Assembly: GCA_035946615.1 (NCBI GenBank)
Contig: DASYZB010000132.1
Location: forward strand, 1-64,000
Direction: 5' to 3'
Length of the DNA stretch: 64,000 bases
Origin: Verrucomicrobiia bacterium
GTDB taxonomy: Bacteria > Verrucomicrobiota > Verrucomicrobiia > Limisphaerales > UBA8199
The first letter of the stretch is position 1. Every line of letters begins with the position of its first letter. A program made the translations under genes and the position numbers. Below the pieces are notes generated by a model. The model did not search any database. It saw only the letters and a program-made list of their open reading frames with translations, and was not told where the DNA came from. This document shows, in pieces, positions 1-6,494 of this stretch.

Positions 1-1103
1 TCCGGCGGCCCTGAATAATCTCGGTTCCCAGCACGCCGACAGGATGACAGAGGAAAAATCCGGAGTCCCGTACAAAATGAAAAAATCTTCACGCTCCTCA
101 TCCACCCCTTCGCCGGCTCAATTTCGACCTGAGTAGTTACCAACTTGCAGCCATCCGCCGAAGAGGCAACCGAGGACCAGTTAGTCAACGGCGCGTCGTC
201 TTGCTTCCAGGTTAGCCCAGAATCTCTGGAACTAAAAATTCCGCTGCTTTTGGCGACAGCAACCATTTCTTTTCCATCCGTCGAAAGGGTGAGGGCACTG
301 GCCATCACCCCGGGAGCAGTAACCTGGATCCAAGAGCCGCCTCGGTCTCTTGAGAGAAAGATCGTCCCGGCTCCTCCACGGCCCGTTGCCGCCAGCATCG
401 TGGTCCCATCCCCTGAACAAGCGACAGAATACCACATTCCATTCGGCCCGATGTTCCAGGTGCCTCCAAAGTCAGTCGAGATTAGAAGGTAGAGCCCCGC
501 AGCGGCGTCGAACCCAGCCAACATTGTGCTCCCATCCCTCGAGCAAGCCAGGGAGATTGGGTATCCTTGAAGCCTGCTATAGGTCCAACTGGCGGCGGAA
601 TTTGTAGTTAGGAAAATTTGGCTCCCGTACGCTTCCCCTGCGAGGTCTGCGCTCCCGACTGCAATTGTTTTGGCGTCCGCCGAACAGGCAACTGACGCCC
701 AGTTGCCCCAAAACTCATTCGCCGCATTCAAAGCGATGGTGTCCCAGGTGATCCCCGCATTTGTAGAAATATAAAGAGGATCGGGAGGGAAATTGAAGGT
801 GCCGGCCACCAGCGTGCTGCCATCGGCAGAAGCAACAACGGAGGCCCAGTTCGCCACAGGTGCGGCGGTTAAAACCCAAGATACCCCACCATTCGTCGAG
901 ATGTAGATACTACCTGCGGCAGAAGACACGTACTCCCCAACTGCCGCCACAATCTGTTGACCGTCTGCCGAGCAGGCAACAGAAACCCAGTTGGTAATGG
1001 GCGCACTGGTTTGAACCCAGCCCTGAGCAACAGCGCCAGCGGTAAGAAATAGAAAAAGAAGAACCCCCGCTGCTTTGAAAATTTTGGAAGCAACCGTTCT
1101 CAC
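1..1103 (-). CDS. secreted BNR/Ycf48-like repeat protein, 3' end cut by window
   Basis: The minus strand is open from a GTG at 1103 to the left edge (about 367 residues, no stop seen). The first 27 residues are a signal peptide (basic start, LLFLFLTAGAVAQ). After it a unit of about 45 residues recurs, with W-x-S-V-A-C/S-S-A-D-G followed by I-Y-I-S-T-N-G-G-V-S-W, the signature of BNR/Ycf48-like beta-propeller blades. At least six blades are visible down to about position 130. Beyond that (V-E-I-E-P-A-K-G) the repeat pattern stops abruptly and the tail is basic and cysteine-containing, so the last 40 codons may be foreign sequence joined to a broken gene. Function is unknown; family members are exported and sometimes bind ligands or photosystem parts. 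No clear ribosome binding site supports the GTG start. Confidence 0.6.
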   Translation of the reverse strand, partial: MRTVASKIFKAAGVLLFLFLTAGAVAQGWVQTSAPITNWVSVACSADGQQIVAAVGEYVSSAAGSIYISTNGGVSWVLTAAPVANWASVVASADGSTLVAGTFNFPPDPLYISTNAGITWDTIALNAANEFWGNWASVACSADAKTIAVGSADLAGEAYGSQIFLTTNSAASWTYSRLQGYPISLACSRDGSTMLAGFDAAAGLYLLISTDFGGTWNIGPNGMWYSVACSGDGTTMLAATGRGGAGTIFLSRDRGGSWIQVTAPGVMASALTLSTDGKEMVAVAKSSGIFSSRDSGLTWKQDDAPLTNWSSVASSADGCKLVTTQVEIEPAKGWMRSVKIFSFCTGLRIFPLSSCRRAGNRDYSGPP

Positions 1104-1176
1104 AAGTGTATGGACCTGGTTAACTGCCAAGTCCTCTAATTTCAACTAAGGAGACTCAAAAACGTCAATACAATTC

Positions 1177-1233
1177 TCACCCGCGCAGGCGTACAAAACA
1201 ATTCGCGTGCCAAAAAGCAATTTCTTATCAATT
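1177..1233. repeat. 57-bp direct repeat, left copy
   Basis: Positions 1177-1233 match 3317-3373 at 56 of 57 bases (single difference at 1212, A against C). The two copies bracket the attC-like cassette region with the same orientation, 2140 bp apart. A short inverted element (CGCGAAT / ATTCGCG) is present in the right copy but only half conserved here. It may be a target duplication, a mobile-element end or the scar of a recombination event; the sequence alone does not decide. Confidence 0.85.
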
Positions 1234-1238
1234 ATCAA

Positions 1239-1472
1239 TTGACCGGTTCGGCATCTTCTGGTATGCTTGAATCGGATGCATCCGCTAAAGCGGCGCTCGT
1301 GCCCTGTCGCACTGTGGAGAGGCTCCAGCGAGAAGGACACCCTGCCGCGCAGGCGAAGCGGCTGGTGAAAGCCGTGATAGACCTTGAGGAAGGAAAGGTG
1401 GTCGATTATGTTAAACTTTGGTGTCACCTTGTGCGATTTTTGCCTTATTCTCCCCCGGGGGCGGAGAGGTGA
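1239..1472 (+). CDS. possible small-protein remnant upstream of tatA
   Basis: A 77-codon frame beginning with TTG (an internal ATG is at 1263). The middle part, R-L-Q-R-E-G-H-P-A-A-Q-A-K followed by L-V-K-A-V-I-D-L-E-E-G-K-V-V-D-Y, reads like a genuine amphipathic helical protein, while both ends look like non-coding read-through. It overlaps the start of the following TatA-like frame by 55 bases. I do not recognise the family. It may be a truncated gene, or simply chance; the region 1104-1417 otherwise holds only the direct repeat. Confidence 0.25.
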   Translation: MTGSASSGMLESDASAKAALVPCRTVERLQREGHPAAQAKRLVKAVIDLEEGKVVDYVKLWCHLVRFLPYSPPGAER

Positions 1473-1837
1473 TTTTGATGCTTGCTCTGGTTCTGATTCT
1501 GCTTGGGGGCAGAAAGCTGCCGGAGATTGCTCGGGGGTTGGGCCAAGGAATTTATGAATTTCATAGGAACGTGAGGGAACTCAGTGAGGATCTTGATCAG
1601 GAGGCCCGCGACGCCGGGGAGAGTTTAGGTGGAATTTTTGGAAAGGCCGCTGCCCAGGCACTGACACCTGAAAATCAGGTTGCGGAACTTTACGATCCAG
1701 CCGCCTTTCAGGATTCTCGCGCCGAGAAGCGGAGAAAGTTTCGAGGCTTGGTCCGCCTGTATCGCCTGATTTGCCATCGCCTTCGCAGGTGCTTTGATGC
1801 GTTCATTCGGGCTTTTGGGTCTGGAGGGAAACGATGA
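1418..1837 (+). CDS. tatA: TatA/TatE-like twin-arginine translocase subunit
   Basis: TatA forms the pore-like ring of the twin-arginine pathway, which exports folded proteins across the inner membrane. The 139-residue product has the expected order: a short N-terminal membrane helix (E-V-I-L-M-L-A-L-V-L-I-L-L-G), the hinge G-G-R-K-L-P-E, an amphipathic helix with G-L-G-Q-G-I, then a charged cytosolic tail that is basic at its end. The start is uncertain: TTG 1418 has no nearby ribosome binding site, whereas ATG 1408, in another frame, follows AGGAAAGG (1391-1398) by 9 bases, so a one-base indel near 1420 may have separated the true start from the body. It lies between the left direct repeat and the first attC-like element and could itself be a cassette gene. 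Confidence 0.7.
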   Translation: MVSPCAIFALFSPGGGEVILMLALVLILLGGRKLPEIARGLGQGIYEFHRNVRELSEDLDQEARDAGESLGGIFGKAAAQALTPENQVAELYDPAAFQDSRAEKRRKFRGLVRLYRLICHRLRRCFDAFIRAFGSGGKR

Positions 1838-1846
1838 GAAATGAAA

Positions 1847-1938
1847 AGCCCGAACGACCGCAGGCAGCGGACCCCGCGAGTCTGTCATGTTTGCATTCTG
1901 CACCTGTGGCGCAGGGGGCCTATACGGAGCGTTCGCCG
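1847..1938 (+). repeat. attC-like element A (degenerate)
   Basis: About 92 bp opening with GCCCGAACG and closing with GCGTTCGCC, which pair imperfectly. Its left arm (ACCGCAGGCAGCGGACC, 1856-1872) is nearly identical to the left arm of element E at 3211-3227, and it shares the internal GTGGCGC block (1906-1912) with elements B and E. The right arm is weakly complementary, so this copy is probably degenerate. The attC assignment rests mostly on similarity to elements B and E. Confidence 0.45.
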
Positions 1939-1967
1939 AACGGCAACCACGGCGATATTTATCAATC

Positions 1968-2168
1968 ATGAAATGTAATATCTGCGGCGCGGAAGAGGCG
2001 AGCGTCCACATTACGCAGACGCACCCCGCAGGGGGAAGCCCGTCTGCGTTTCATTTGTGCGAGGCATGTGCCAAGAAAATGGGCGTCAACGACCCGACAG
2101 GCTTTTCGCTTGCAGACCTACTCATCGCGGTGAGAGCGTCACAGCGGACAAATCAGAAACAAGAGTAA
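1968..2168 (+). CDS. small McsA-like zinc-finger protein
   Basis: A 66-residue protein starting at ATG 1968, 29 bp after attC-like element A. It carries two CxxC knuckles, C-N-I-C near residue 3 and C-E-A-C near residue 35, with H-I-T-Q and H-L-C between them, followed by F-S-L-A-D-L-L. This matches the N-terminal zinc-binding part of the McsA / UvrB-linked family, which in other bacteria modulates protein kinases or binds regulators. Here the UVR motif part is absent, so it is a stand-alone finger. A longer frame from 1887 exists, but it would read through the repeat. Its position between two attC-like elements suggests a cassette gene. Confidence 0.65.
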   Translation: MKCNICGAEEASVHITQTHPAGGSPSAFHLCEACAKKMGVNDPTGFSLADLLIAVRASQRTNQKQE

Positions 2169-2171
2169 GGA

Positions 2172-2369
2172 GTGTTGGAAAAAATGGAGCACTTCAAGGC
2201 GAACCACCGCAGGGAGCAGGCCCCGCGAGTCCGTCCTGCTTACATTTTAAGCAAGTGGCGCGGTGCCGCTGCTACGGATCGTTGGGGCATATGGTTGCGT
2301 GCGCTAGTCGTCGGCATAGCCTTCGCGTTTCTGTATTCGGCCATCTGGGGCGTCCGCCGCAAACTATGA
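2172..2369 (+). CDS. possible small membrane protein in a cassette
   Basis: A 65-codon frame from GTG 2172. The upstream two thirds read through attC-like element B and are probably not real protein. The end, from about 2289 to 2369, encodes one hydrophobic stretch (A-L-V-V-G-I-A-F-A-F-L-Y-S-A-I-W-G) followed by V-R-R-K-L, a plausible single-pass segment with a positive cytosolic tail. A TTG at 2295 would give a 24-residue peptide. It sits alone between elements B and C, in the position of a cassette gene. Confidence 0.3.
   Translation: MLEKMEHFKANHRREQAPRVRPAYILSKWRGAAATDRWGIWLRALVVGIAFAFLYSAIWGVRRKL
2198..2288 (+). repeat. attC-like element B
   Basis: About 91 bp. The left arm (GCGAACCACCGCAGGGAGCAGG, in two parts from 2199) pairs with the reverse complement of the right arm ending at 2288 (GCCCCAACGATCCG, then GCAGCGG). 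Both arms keep AAC / GTT at the core position, and the left arm has additional unpaired bases, as integron attC sites do. It shares the CCGCAGG, GCGAGTCCGTC and GTGGCGC blocks with elements A and E. The 3' core box GTTGGGGC deviates slightly from GTTRRRY. Confidence 0.55.
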
Positions 2370-2371
2370 TT

Positions 2372-2465
2372 CACGAACCCAACCATCCAGCTTCAGGCAA
2401 CGGCCCGGCTGCGTCTCTGTTCGATTTTGAACGCCCCAGACGCGCCGTGCCTGAGCCGGTTCGTG
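2372..2465 (+). repeat. attC-like element C (divergent)
   Basis: About 94 bp with perfect terminal complementarity: CACGAAC at 2372-2378 and GTTCGTG at 2459-2465. Inside, GCTTCAGGCAACGGC pairs with the complement of GCCGTGCCTGAGCC apart from single extra bases in the left arm. The size, position and bulged pairing fit attC, but the outer boxes do not match the usual RYYYAAC/GTTRRRY, and its sequence differs from A, B and E. Confidence 0.4.
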
Positions 2466-2487
2466 AGGCGGCATCACCGCGGCTGTC

Positions 2488-2796
2488 ATGAACAATGGCT
2501 TTTGCAAATTTCCTCAGACGCGGTTCTGGCACGAGGTTTGTCAGCATCTCGCGGAGCTTCCAGGCGTCGCAGTCACGGAAGCTACCGACGCTCCGGTTGT
2601 TGGCTCGTGGATCGATTTCACTTTTCGTGATCATTCCTTTACCATTAATGCGGAGTGTGGAGAATTCGTGTTTTTCGTCGAGGACCCAGGCTGCCCCGAG
2701 CCCGTGAGCGCTGAGGTCAGGGCGTACTTTGAGCCGTTCTTTGCAGAGCGGACAGACCACGGAGACAGCGGTGACATCACTTTGAGACGAGTATGA
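2488..2796 (+). CDS. 102-aa hypothetical protein (cassette-type)
   Basis: ATG 2488 opens a 102-residue acidic cytosolic protein with no signal peptide or membrane segment. Visible features are a tryptophan-containing start (T-R-F-W-H-E-V-C-Q-H-L), a middle with alternating hydrophobic residues (W-I-D-F-T-F-R-D-H-S-F-T-I-N), and E-F-V-F-F-V-E-D-P-G-C-P, which suggests a small alpha/beta domain. I do not recognise the family. Small orphan proteins of this size are typical of chromosomal integron cassettes. It begins 22 bp after element C and ends 42 bp before element D. Confidence 0.6.
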   Translation: MNNGFCKFPQTRFWHEVCQHLAELPGVAVTEATDAPVVGSWIDFTFRDHSFTINAECGEFVFFVEDPGCPEPVSAEVRAYFEPFFAERTDHGDSGDITLRRV

Positions 2797-2838
2797 CTAC
2801 GCCCAATGGAGCGGCGATTGAGGGATGAACCAGAGAGC

Positions 2839-2931
2839 GCCGAACAATCGTTTTGGAGCGGATGCTGACCGGGCATTGTGCTCATGTTCGGTGCTTGATC
2901 CGCCCGGCACGGCTCAAAACGGTCGTTAAGT
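2839..2931 (+). repeat. attC-like element D
   Basis: 93 bp from GCCGAAC (2839-2845) to GTTAAGT (2925-2931). The 3' box fits GTTRRRY exactly. The left arm AACAATCGTTTTGGAGC pairs with the complement of the right arm (AACGACCGTTTTGAGCC) with one extra base in the left arm. Internal sequence is unlike A, B and E, as expected when cassettes of different origin are joined. Confidence 0.6.
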
Positions 2932-2944
2932 TTGGAGGGAGATT

Positions 2945-3195
2945 ATGACACGAAAGGAGATCAATCAGGCAGAGTGGAGCAATCCAAAAACTGGTCTGGG
3001 CCCAAATGGTGCAAGCTGTATTTCAGCCGACGAGACATACGCGCATGGGTTCCAAAGTGGCACCAGGCTTTTGGGTGGACGATCAACATGGGAAACGCCC
3101 GTGGAGCCGTTTGCCTTGTCGGAGTTGTGATTGCTGCGATTGCATTTGTGGTGCTTTCAAACATTATTGTGCTGAACTTAATTGCAAGAAAATGA
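2945..3195 (+). pseudogene. DUF5808-like membrane protein, frameshifted
   Basis: ATG 2945 is well placed after GGAGGGA (2934-2940) and starts M-T-R-K-E-I-N-Q-A-E-W-S-N-P-K, but this frame closes at 3130 with an unlikely tail. From about 2986 another frame, open to 3195, continues convincingly as N-W-S-G-P-K-W, Y-F-S-R-R-D, W-V-P-K and F-G-W-T-I-N, matching the DUF5808 pattern, then one hydrophobic helix (V-V-I-A-A-I-A-F-V-V-L) and a basic end. Adding a single A to the A-run at 2986-2990 would join the halves into about 83 residues. This is therefore either a frameshift mutation or a homopolymer error in the assembly. It occupies the last cassette position, between elements D and E. Confidence 0.65.
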
Positions 3196-3202
3196 CCATT
3201 GA

Positions 3203-3292
3203 GCTTAACCACCGCAGGCAGCGGACCTCGCGATTCCGCGCCGTGTGCATATCACGCCAGTGGCGCGGGGCCGCTGCTGCGGGGCGTTAGGC
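3203..3292 (+). repeat. attC-like element E (best match)
   Basis: 90 bp from GCTTAAC (3203-3209, fits RYYYAAC) to GTTAGGC (3286-3292, fits GTTRRRY). The arm ACCGCAGGCAGCGG pairs with the complement of CCGCTGCTGCGG, leaving a single extra G in the left arm, the extrahelical base that sets strand choice in integrase recombination. A second inner stem, CCGCGCC / GGCGCGG, surrounds the loop. All features of a functional attC are present by eye. Confidence 0.72.
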
Positions 3293-3316
3293 CAGGACAA
3301 AATGACTAATCGCGAA

Positions 3317-3373
3317 TCACCCGCGCAGGCGTACAAAACAATTCGCGTGCCCAAAAGCAATTTCTTATCAATT
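3317..3373. repeat. 57-bp direct repeat, right copy
   Basis: Second copy of the repeat at 1177-1233 (56 of 57 identical). Here it runs directly into the transposase remnant at 3375 and starts 24 bp after attC-like element E, marking the right border of the cassette patch. Confidence 0.85.
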
Positions 3374-3374
3374 T

Positions 3375-3530
3375 GGCTGGCTCGAGGAAGACCTGGCGAA
3401 CCGACCCAAGAACGACCCGCTTAAACTTGATATGGCCGCTCGCTTGCGCCGGCAAACCACCCTGTCGATCAAAGCGATTGCAGCTCGGGTTCACCTTGGC
3501 AGTTCCAAAGCGGCCAAGCGGGTCATGTGA
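3375..3530 (+). pseudogene. 3' stub of a REP-associated (Y1) transposase
   Basis: A frame ending at TGA 3528-3530 encodes G-W-L-E-E-D-L, N-D-P-L-K-L, A-A-R-L-R-R-Q-T-T-L-S-I-K-A-I-A and H-L-G-S-S. This is the C-terminal helix-turn-helix extension commonly attached to REP-associated tyrosine transposases in Verrucomicrobiota. The catalytic HUH and tyrosine part is missing: upstream lies only the 57-bp repeat. It is therefore a remnant that can no longer mobilise anything. Confidence 0.6.
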
Positions 3531-3619
3531 GCCACCTGCTCTATCGTGAACACCGATGCTATGATACAGCTATGATACCGATGTCAGTCAAAATAAGCTG
3601 TTCTGACCCCCACTCGATT

Positions 3620-5383
3620 ATGAAATCATTCTTGCCCGCCGCGGCGCTGGTTCTCGTCACCCTCACCGCCGGCGCGAAGCTGGCCAGCAGCGGCGCCGCC
3701 GAGACGCCGCCGGCGCACGCCGCCCCGGAATACCAGCCGCCCGCCATCAAGCCGGCGGACATTCTGCCCGGCGCCACGAAGCAGTTCACGTTCACTCAGA
3801 GCCGGTTCTTTCCCGGCACGGTGCGGGAGGTCACGGTATTCATCCCGGCGCAATACGACGGCCGGTCGCCTGCGTGCGTCTATGTGAAGACCGATGGGTT
3901 CAACCCGCGCGAAAAGATCCTGCTGGAGACGATGATTGCGACCAGGGAAATGCCGGTGACCGTTGGCGTGTTCGTGCAACCCGGCGACCTGCCCGCGCCG
4001 ATGAAAGGCACCCTCGGCCGGCGCAACCGTGATTTCGAATACGACGGCGTCAGCGACAACAACGTGCGGTTTCTGACCGAGGAACTGCTGCCTTTCGTTG
4101 CCGAGAAGTACAACCTCAGCCTCTCGACCAACGGTAATGACCGCTGTATGTCCGGCGGCAGCAGCGGCGGAATCGCGGCCTTCACCGCGGGGTGGAACCG
4201 GCCCGAGGCCTTCAGCCGGGTGTATGCGGCCAGCGGCAGTTGGGTCGCCTTCCGCGGCGGGCATGAATTCCCGGCGATGCTGCGCAAGTTCGAGGCCAAG
4301 CCCATCCGCGCCTTTCTCACGACGGCGACGCATGACATGGAGAACTGCGCCGGCGACTGGTTCCTGCTCGACCAGGAGATGGAAAAGGCGCTGCAGTTCT
4401 CCGGCTATGAGTATCAGTTTCGCGTGGTCGACGGCCCCCATGTCGCCGGCTACCTCAAACATTGGCGCGAGGCGATGGCCTACCTGTGGCGGGGTTGGCC
4501 CGAGCCCGTGAAGCCCGGCCCCAGCGCGCCGCGCGCGCGGGAGATTTTGGTTCCGGGCCAGGATTGGCAACTGGTGGCCGAAGGGTTCAAGAGCACCCGC
4601 GGCCCGGCGTGCAACGCGAGCGGCGAAGTCTTCTTTGCCGACACTTCGGCGAACAGGCTTTACCGCATCGGCCTCGATGGCAAAGTCAGTGTCTTTGCCG
4701 CAGACGCCGCCCAAGCCCACTGCGTCACTGTCGGCGCGGATGGCACTTTGTTCGCCGTCTCGGAAACGTCCGGCAAGCTGATGCGCTACGACGCGACAGG
4801 TAAGGGCCGCGTGGTGATGGAGGGCATTTTTGGCCACTCGATTCTCGCGCGACCGGATGGCGGCCTTTACGTCACCAGCAACGACGCGAAAGCCGGCTTG
4901 CCCGGGGCCGTCTGGCTCATTAAGGATGGCCAGAAGATGCTGGTGGACCGCGGCCTCAAATTCGCCACCGGCATGGCCTGCCGGCCCGACCGCTGGCTGC
5001 TCTCGGTCGCCGAAGGCCACTCGAAGTGGGTCGATAGCTATCAGATCCAGCCCGACGGCACGCTCACCAACAAAGAGCGGTTCTTCCACCTGTTCGTCAC
5101 CGATTGGGATGACGATGCCGGCCCGGAAAGTCTCTGCTATTCGGTTGAAGGCCGTCAATTCATCGCCACCCGCAGCGGCATCCAAATCAGCGCCGACGAT
5201 GGTCCAACGCAAATCATCCTCCCCGTTCCCGACCGCAGTCGTGTCCTGGGTGTCGCCCTCGGCGGCCCGGACAAGGACATGCTGTTCGCCTTCTGCGGCA
5301 ACCGAATCTGGAAGCGCAAGATCCAGCAACATGCGATGGGCGCGTCCTCGCCCTGGACCAAAGTCAGCGGCACGCCCTTGTGA
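3620..5383 (+). CDS. secreted esterase / SMP-30 gluconolactonase-like fusion
   Basis: A 587-residue protein from ATG 3620, chosen because a clean signal peptide follows (M-K-S-F-L-P-A-A-A-L-V-L-V-T-L); upstream in-frame codons to 3527 look non-coding. Residues 35-300 form an alpha/beta hydrolase of the enterochelin-esterase (esterase D) type with the nucleophile elbow S-G-G-S-S-G-G at about 178-184 and a histidine region near G-P-H-V-A-G. Residues 305-587 are a six-bladed SMP-30/gluconolactonase-like propeller (repeated G-L-D-G-K-V, G-A-D-G-T-L, A-R-P-D-G-G-L). The pair would act in the periplasm or outside on sugar esters or lactones. It precedes another secreted protein by 37 bp, so the two are probably co-transcribed. 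Confidence 0.8.
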   Translation: MKSFLPAAALVLVTLTAGAKLASSGAAETPPAHAAPEYQPPAIKPADILPGATKQFTFTQSRFFPGTVREVTVFIPAQYDGRSPACVYVKTDGFNPREKILLETMIATREMPVTVGVFVQPGDLPAPMKGTLGRRNRDFEYDGVSDNNVRFLTEELLPFVAEKYNLSLSTNGNDRCMSGGSSGGIAAFTAGWNRPEAFSRVYAASGSWVAFRGGHEFPAMLRKFEAKPIRAFLTTATHDMENCAGDWFLLDQEMEKALQFSGYEYQFRVVDGPHVAGYLKHWREAMAYLWRGWPEPVKPGPSAPRAREILVPGQDWQLVAEGFKSTRGPACNASGEVFFADTSANRLYRIGLDGKVSVFAADAAQAHCVTVGADGTLFAVSETSGKLMRYDATGKGRVVMEGIFGHSILARPDGGLYVTSNDAKAGLPGAVWLIKDGQKMLVDRGLKFATGMACRPDRWLLSVAEGHSKWVDSYQIQPDGTLTNKERFFHLFVTDWDDDAGPESLCYSVEGRQFIATRSGIQISADDGPTQIILPVPDRSRVLGVALGGPDKDMLFAFCGNRIWKRKIQQHAMGASSPWTKVSGTPL

Positions 5384-5420
5384 GCTGAAGCCAATCTCGA
5401 CTCTCACTTGGAAGCAATCT

Positions 5421-6407
5421 ATGTGTAAGCCCCGAAAGCTGGTCCGGTTGTTTGCCCTGAGCCTGACTCTGTGTGCCTGCGCCATCTCCTGCCTGGCGCA
5501 GACCTCCCCGGCGCGACCGGAGGTGTGGATGGGGCCTCCGAGCTGTGACCAGGGACGATGCTTCCGCGAGCTCTTTCAAAAGCCGGACGAGTGGAAGGAG
5601 ACGCGCTCCTCTATCGACGTGGTCTTCTATGCCGATCACAACCTGAAGCGGCAGTTCACCGATGACGAGCTGCGAACCTGGTTTGGCCAGTTGAACGGGT
5701 GGACGCTCAAGTTCGGGATGGAGGTCGGCGCAATTAAGCCGTGGGGCCAGACCGGCGAGGCCTGCTTCAAGGCAGAGAAGCCCATTTGGGACCGGCTTGA
5801 GCAGCTCGGCGCCAACCTCTACGCCATTGCGATGGACGAGCCGCTGCTGTGCTGCCGCATGCACATCCACAAGCCCGACGACTACGCCGTCCAGGAGACG
5901 GCGAACTACATCGCCCTGGTCCGCCGGCATTTTCCGCAGATGAAAATCGGCGATATCGAGACCTATCCCTCCATCCCGCTCGCTGATCATGTCTGGTGGC
6001 TCGATGCGCTCCAGAAGAGGCTCGCCGAAATGAGCGTGCGCGGCTTGGACTTCTACCGGCTGGACGTGAACTGGGCCAACTTCATTGTGCAGGACCGTGG
6101 GAGTTGGGGTGAGGTGCGGCAGATCGAACTGGCCTGCCGCCGTCGCAAGCTGCCTTTCAGCCTCATCTACTGGGCTTCCGACCTTCCCGAACTCGAGCGC
6201 AAAGGCATCGCCGACGAATCCTCCTGGTATCTGTCCATCCTGCACCAGGGCACTGCTTACGCGATGGTGGATGGCCGGCCCGACCAGCTCGTCATTGAGA
6301 GCTGGCTTCAGTCGGGCAACCCCAAATGCCTGCCGGAAACCGAGTCGTGGACGTTCACCCGCTCGGCCCTGGATTTGACCCGCTTGCTTATGAGGGCCAG
6401 GCGATGA
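5421..6407 (+). CDS. secreted protein of unknown function, TIM-barrel-like
   Basis: 328 residues from ATG 5421; a longer frame to 4830 only overlaps the preceding gene. Residues 1-26 are a signal peptide (L-F-A-L-S-L-T-L-C-A-C-A). The mature part is rich in W, D and E, with strand-helix alternation typical of (beta/alpha)8 barrels: V-V-F-Y-A-D-H, L-Y-A-I-A-M-D-E-P near residue 150, I-G-D-I-E-T-Y-P near 178, and Y-R-L-D-V-N-W near 213. The acidic residues at strand ends resemble glycoside hydrolase catalytic positions, but I cannot assign a family. It follows the esterase/propeller gene closely, which suggests a shared substrate. Confidence 0.65.
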   Translation: MCKPRKLVRLFALSLTLCACAISCLAQTSPARPEVWMGPPSCDQGRCFRELFQKPDEWKETRSSIDVVFYADHNLKRQFTDDELRTWFGQLNGWTLKFGMEVGAIKPWGQTGEACFKAEKPIWDRLEQLGANLYAIAMDEPLLCCRMHIHKPDDYAVQETANYIALVRRHFPQMKIGDIETYPSIPLADHVWWLDALQKRLAEMSVRGLDFYRLDVNWANFIVQDRGSWGEVRQIELACRRRKLPFSLIYWASDLPELERKGIADESSWYLSILHQGTAYAMVDGRPDQLVIESWLQSGNPKCLPETESWTFTRSALDLTRLLMRARR

Positions 6408-6494
6408 AGTGCGCCTGCCCCCTGATGTGCCGACAGGCTTTGAGCGTGCGACCAGGGCTAAGCGATGGACGCCAGGCTGCCGGCTAATTCGACG

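Noticed and set aside
3626-5485. 619-codon minus-strand frame opposite the esterase fusion
   Set aside because: Rich in A, G and R with no domain; the plus strand has signal peptide and catalytic motifs. GC-rich codon bias keeps the complement open.
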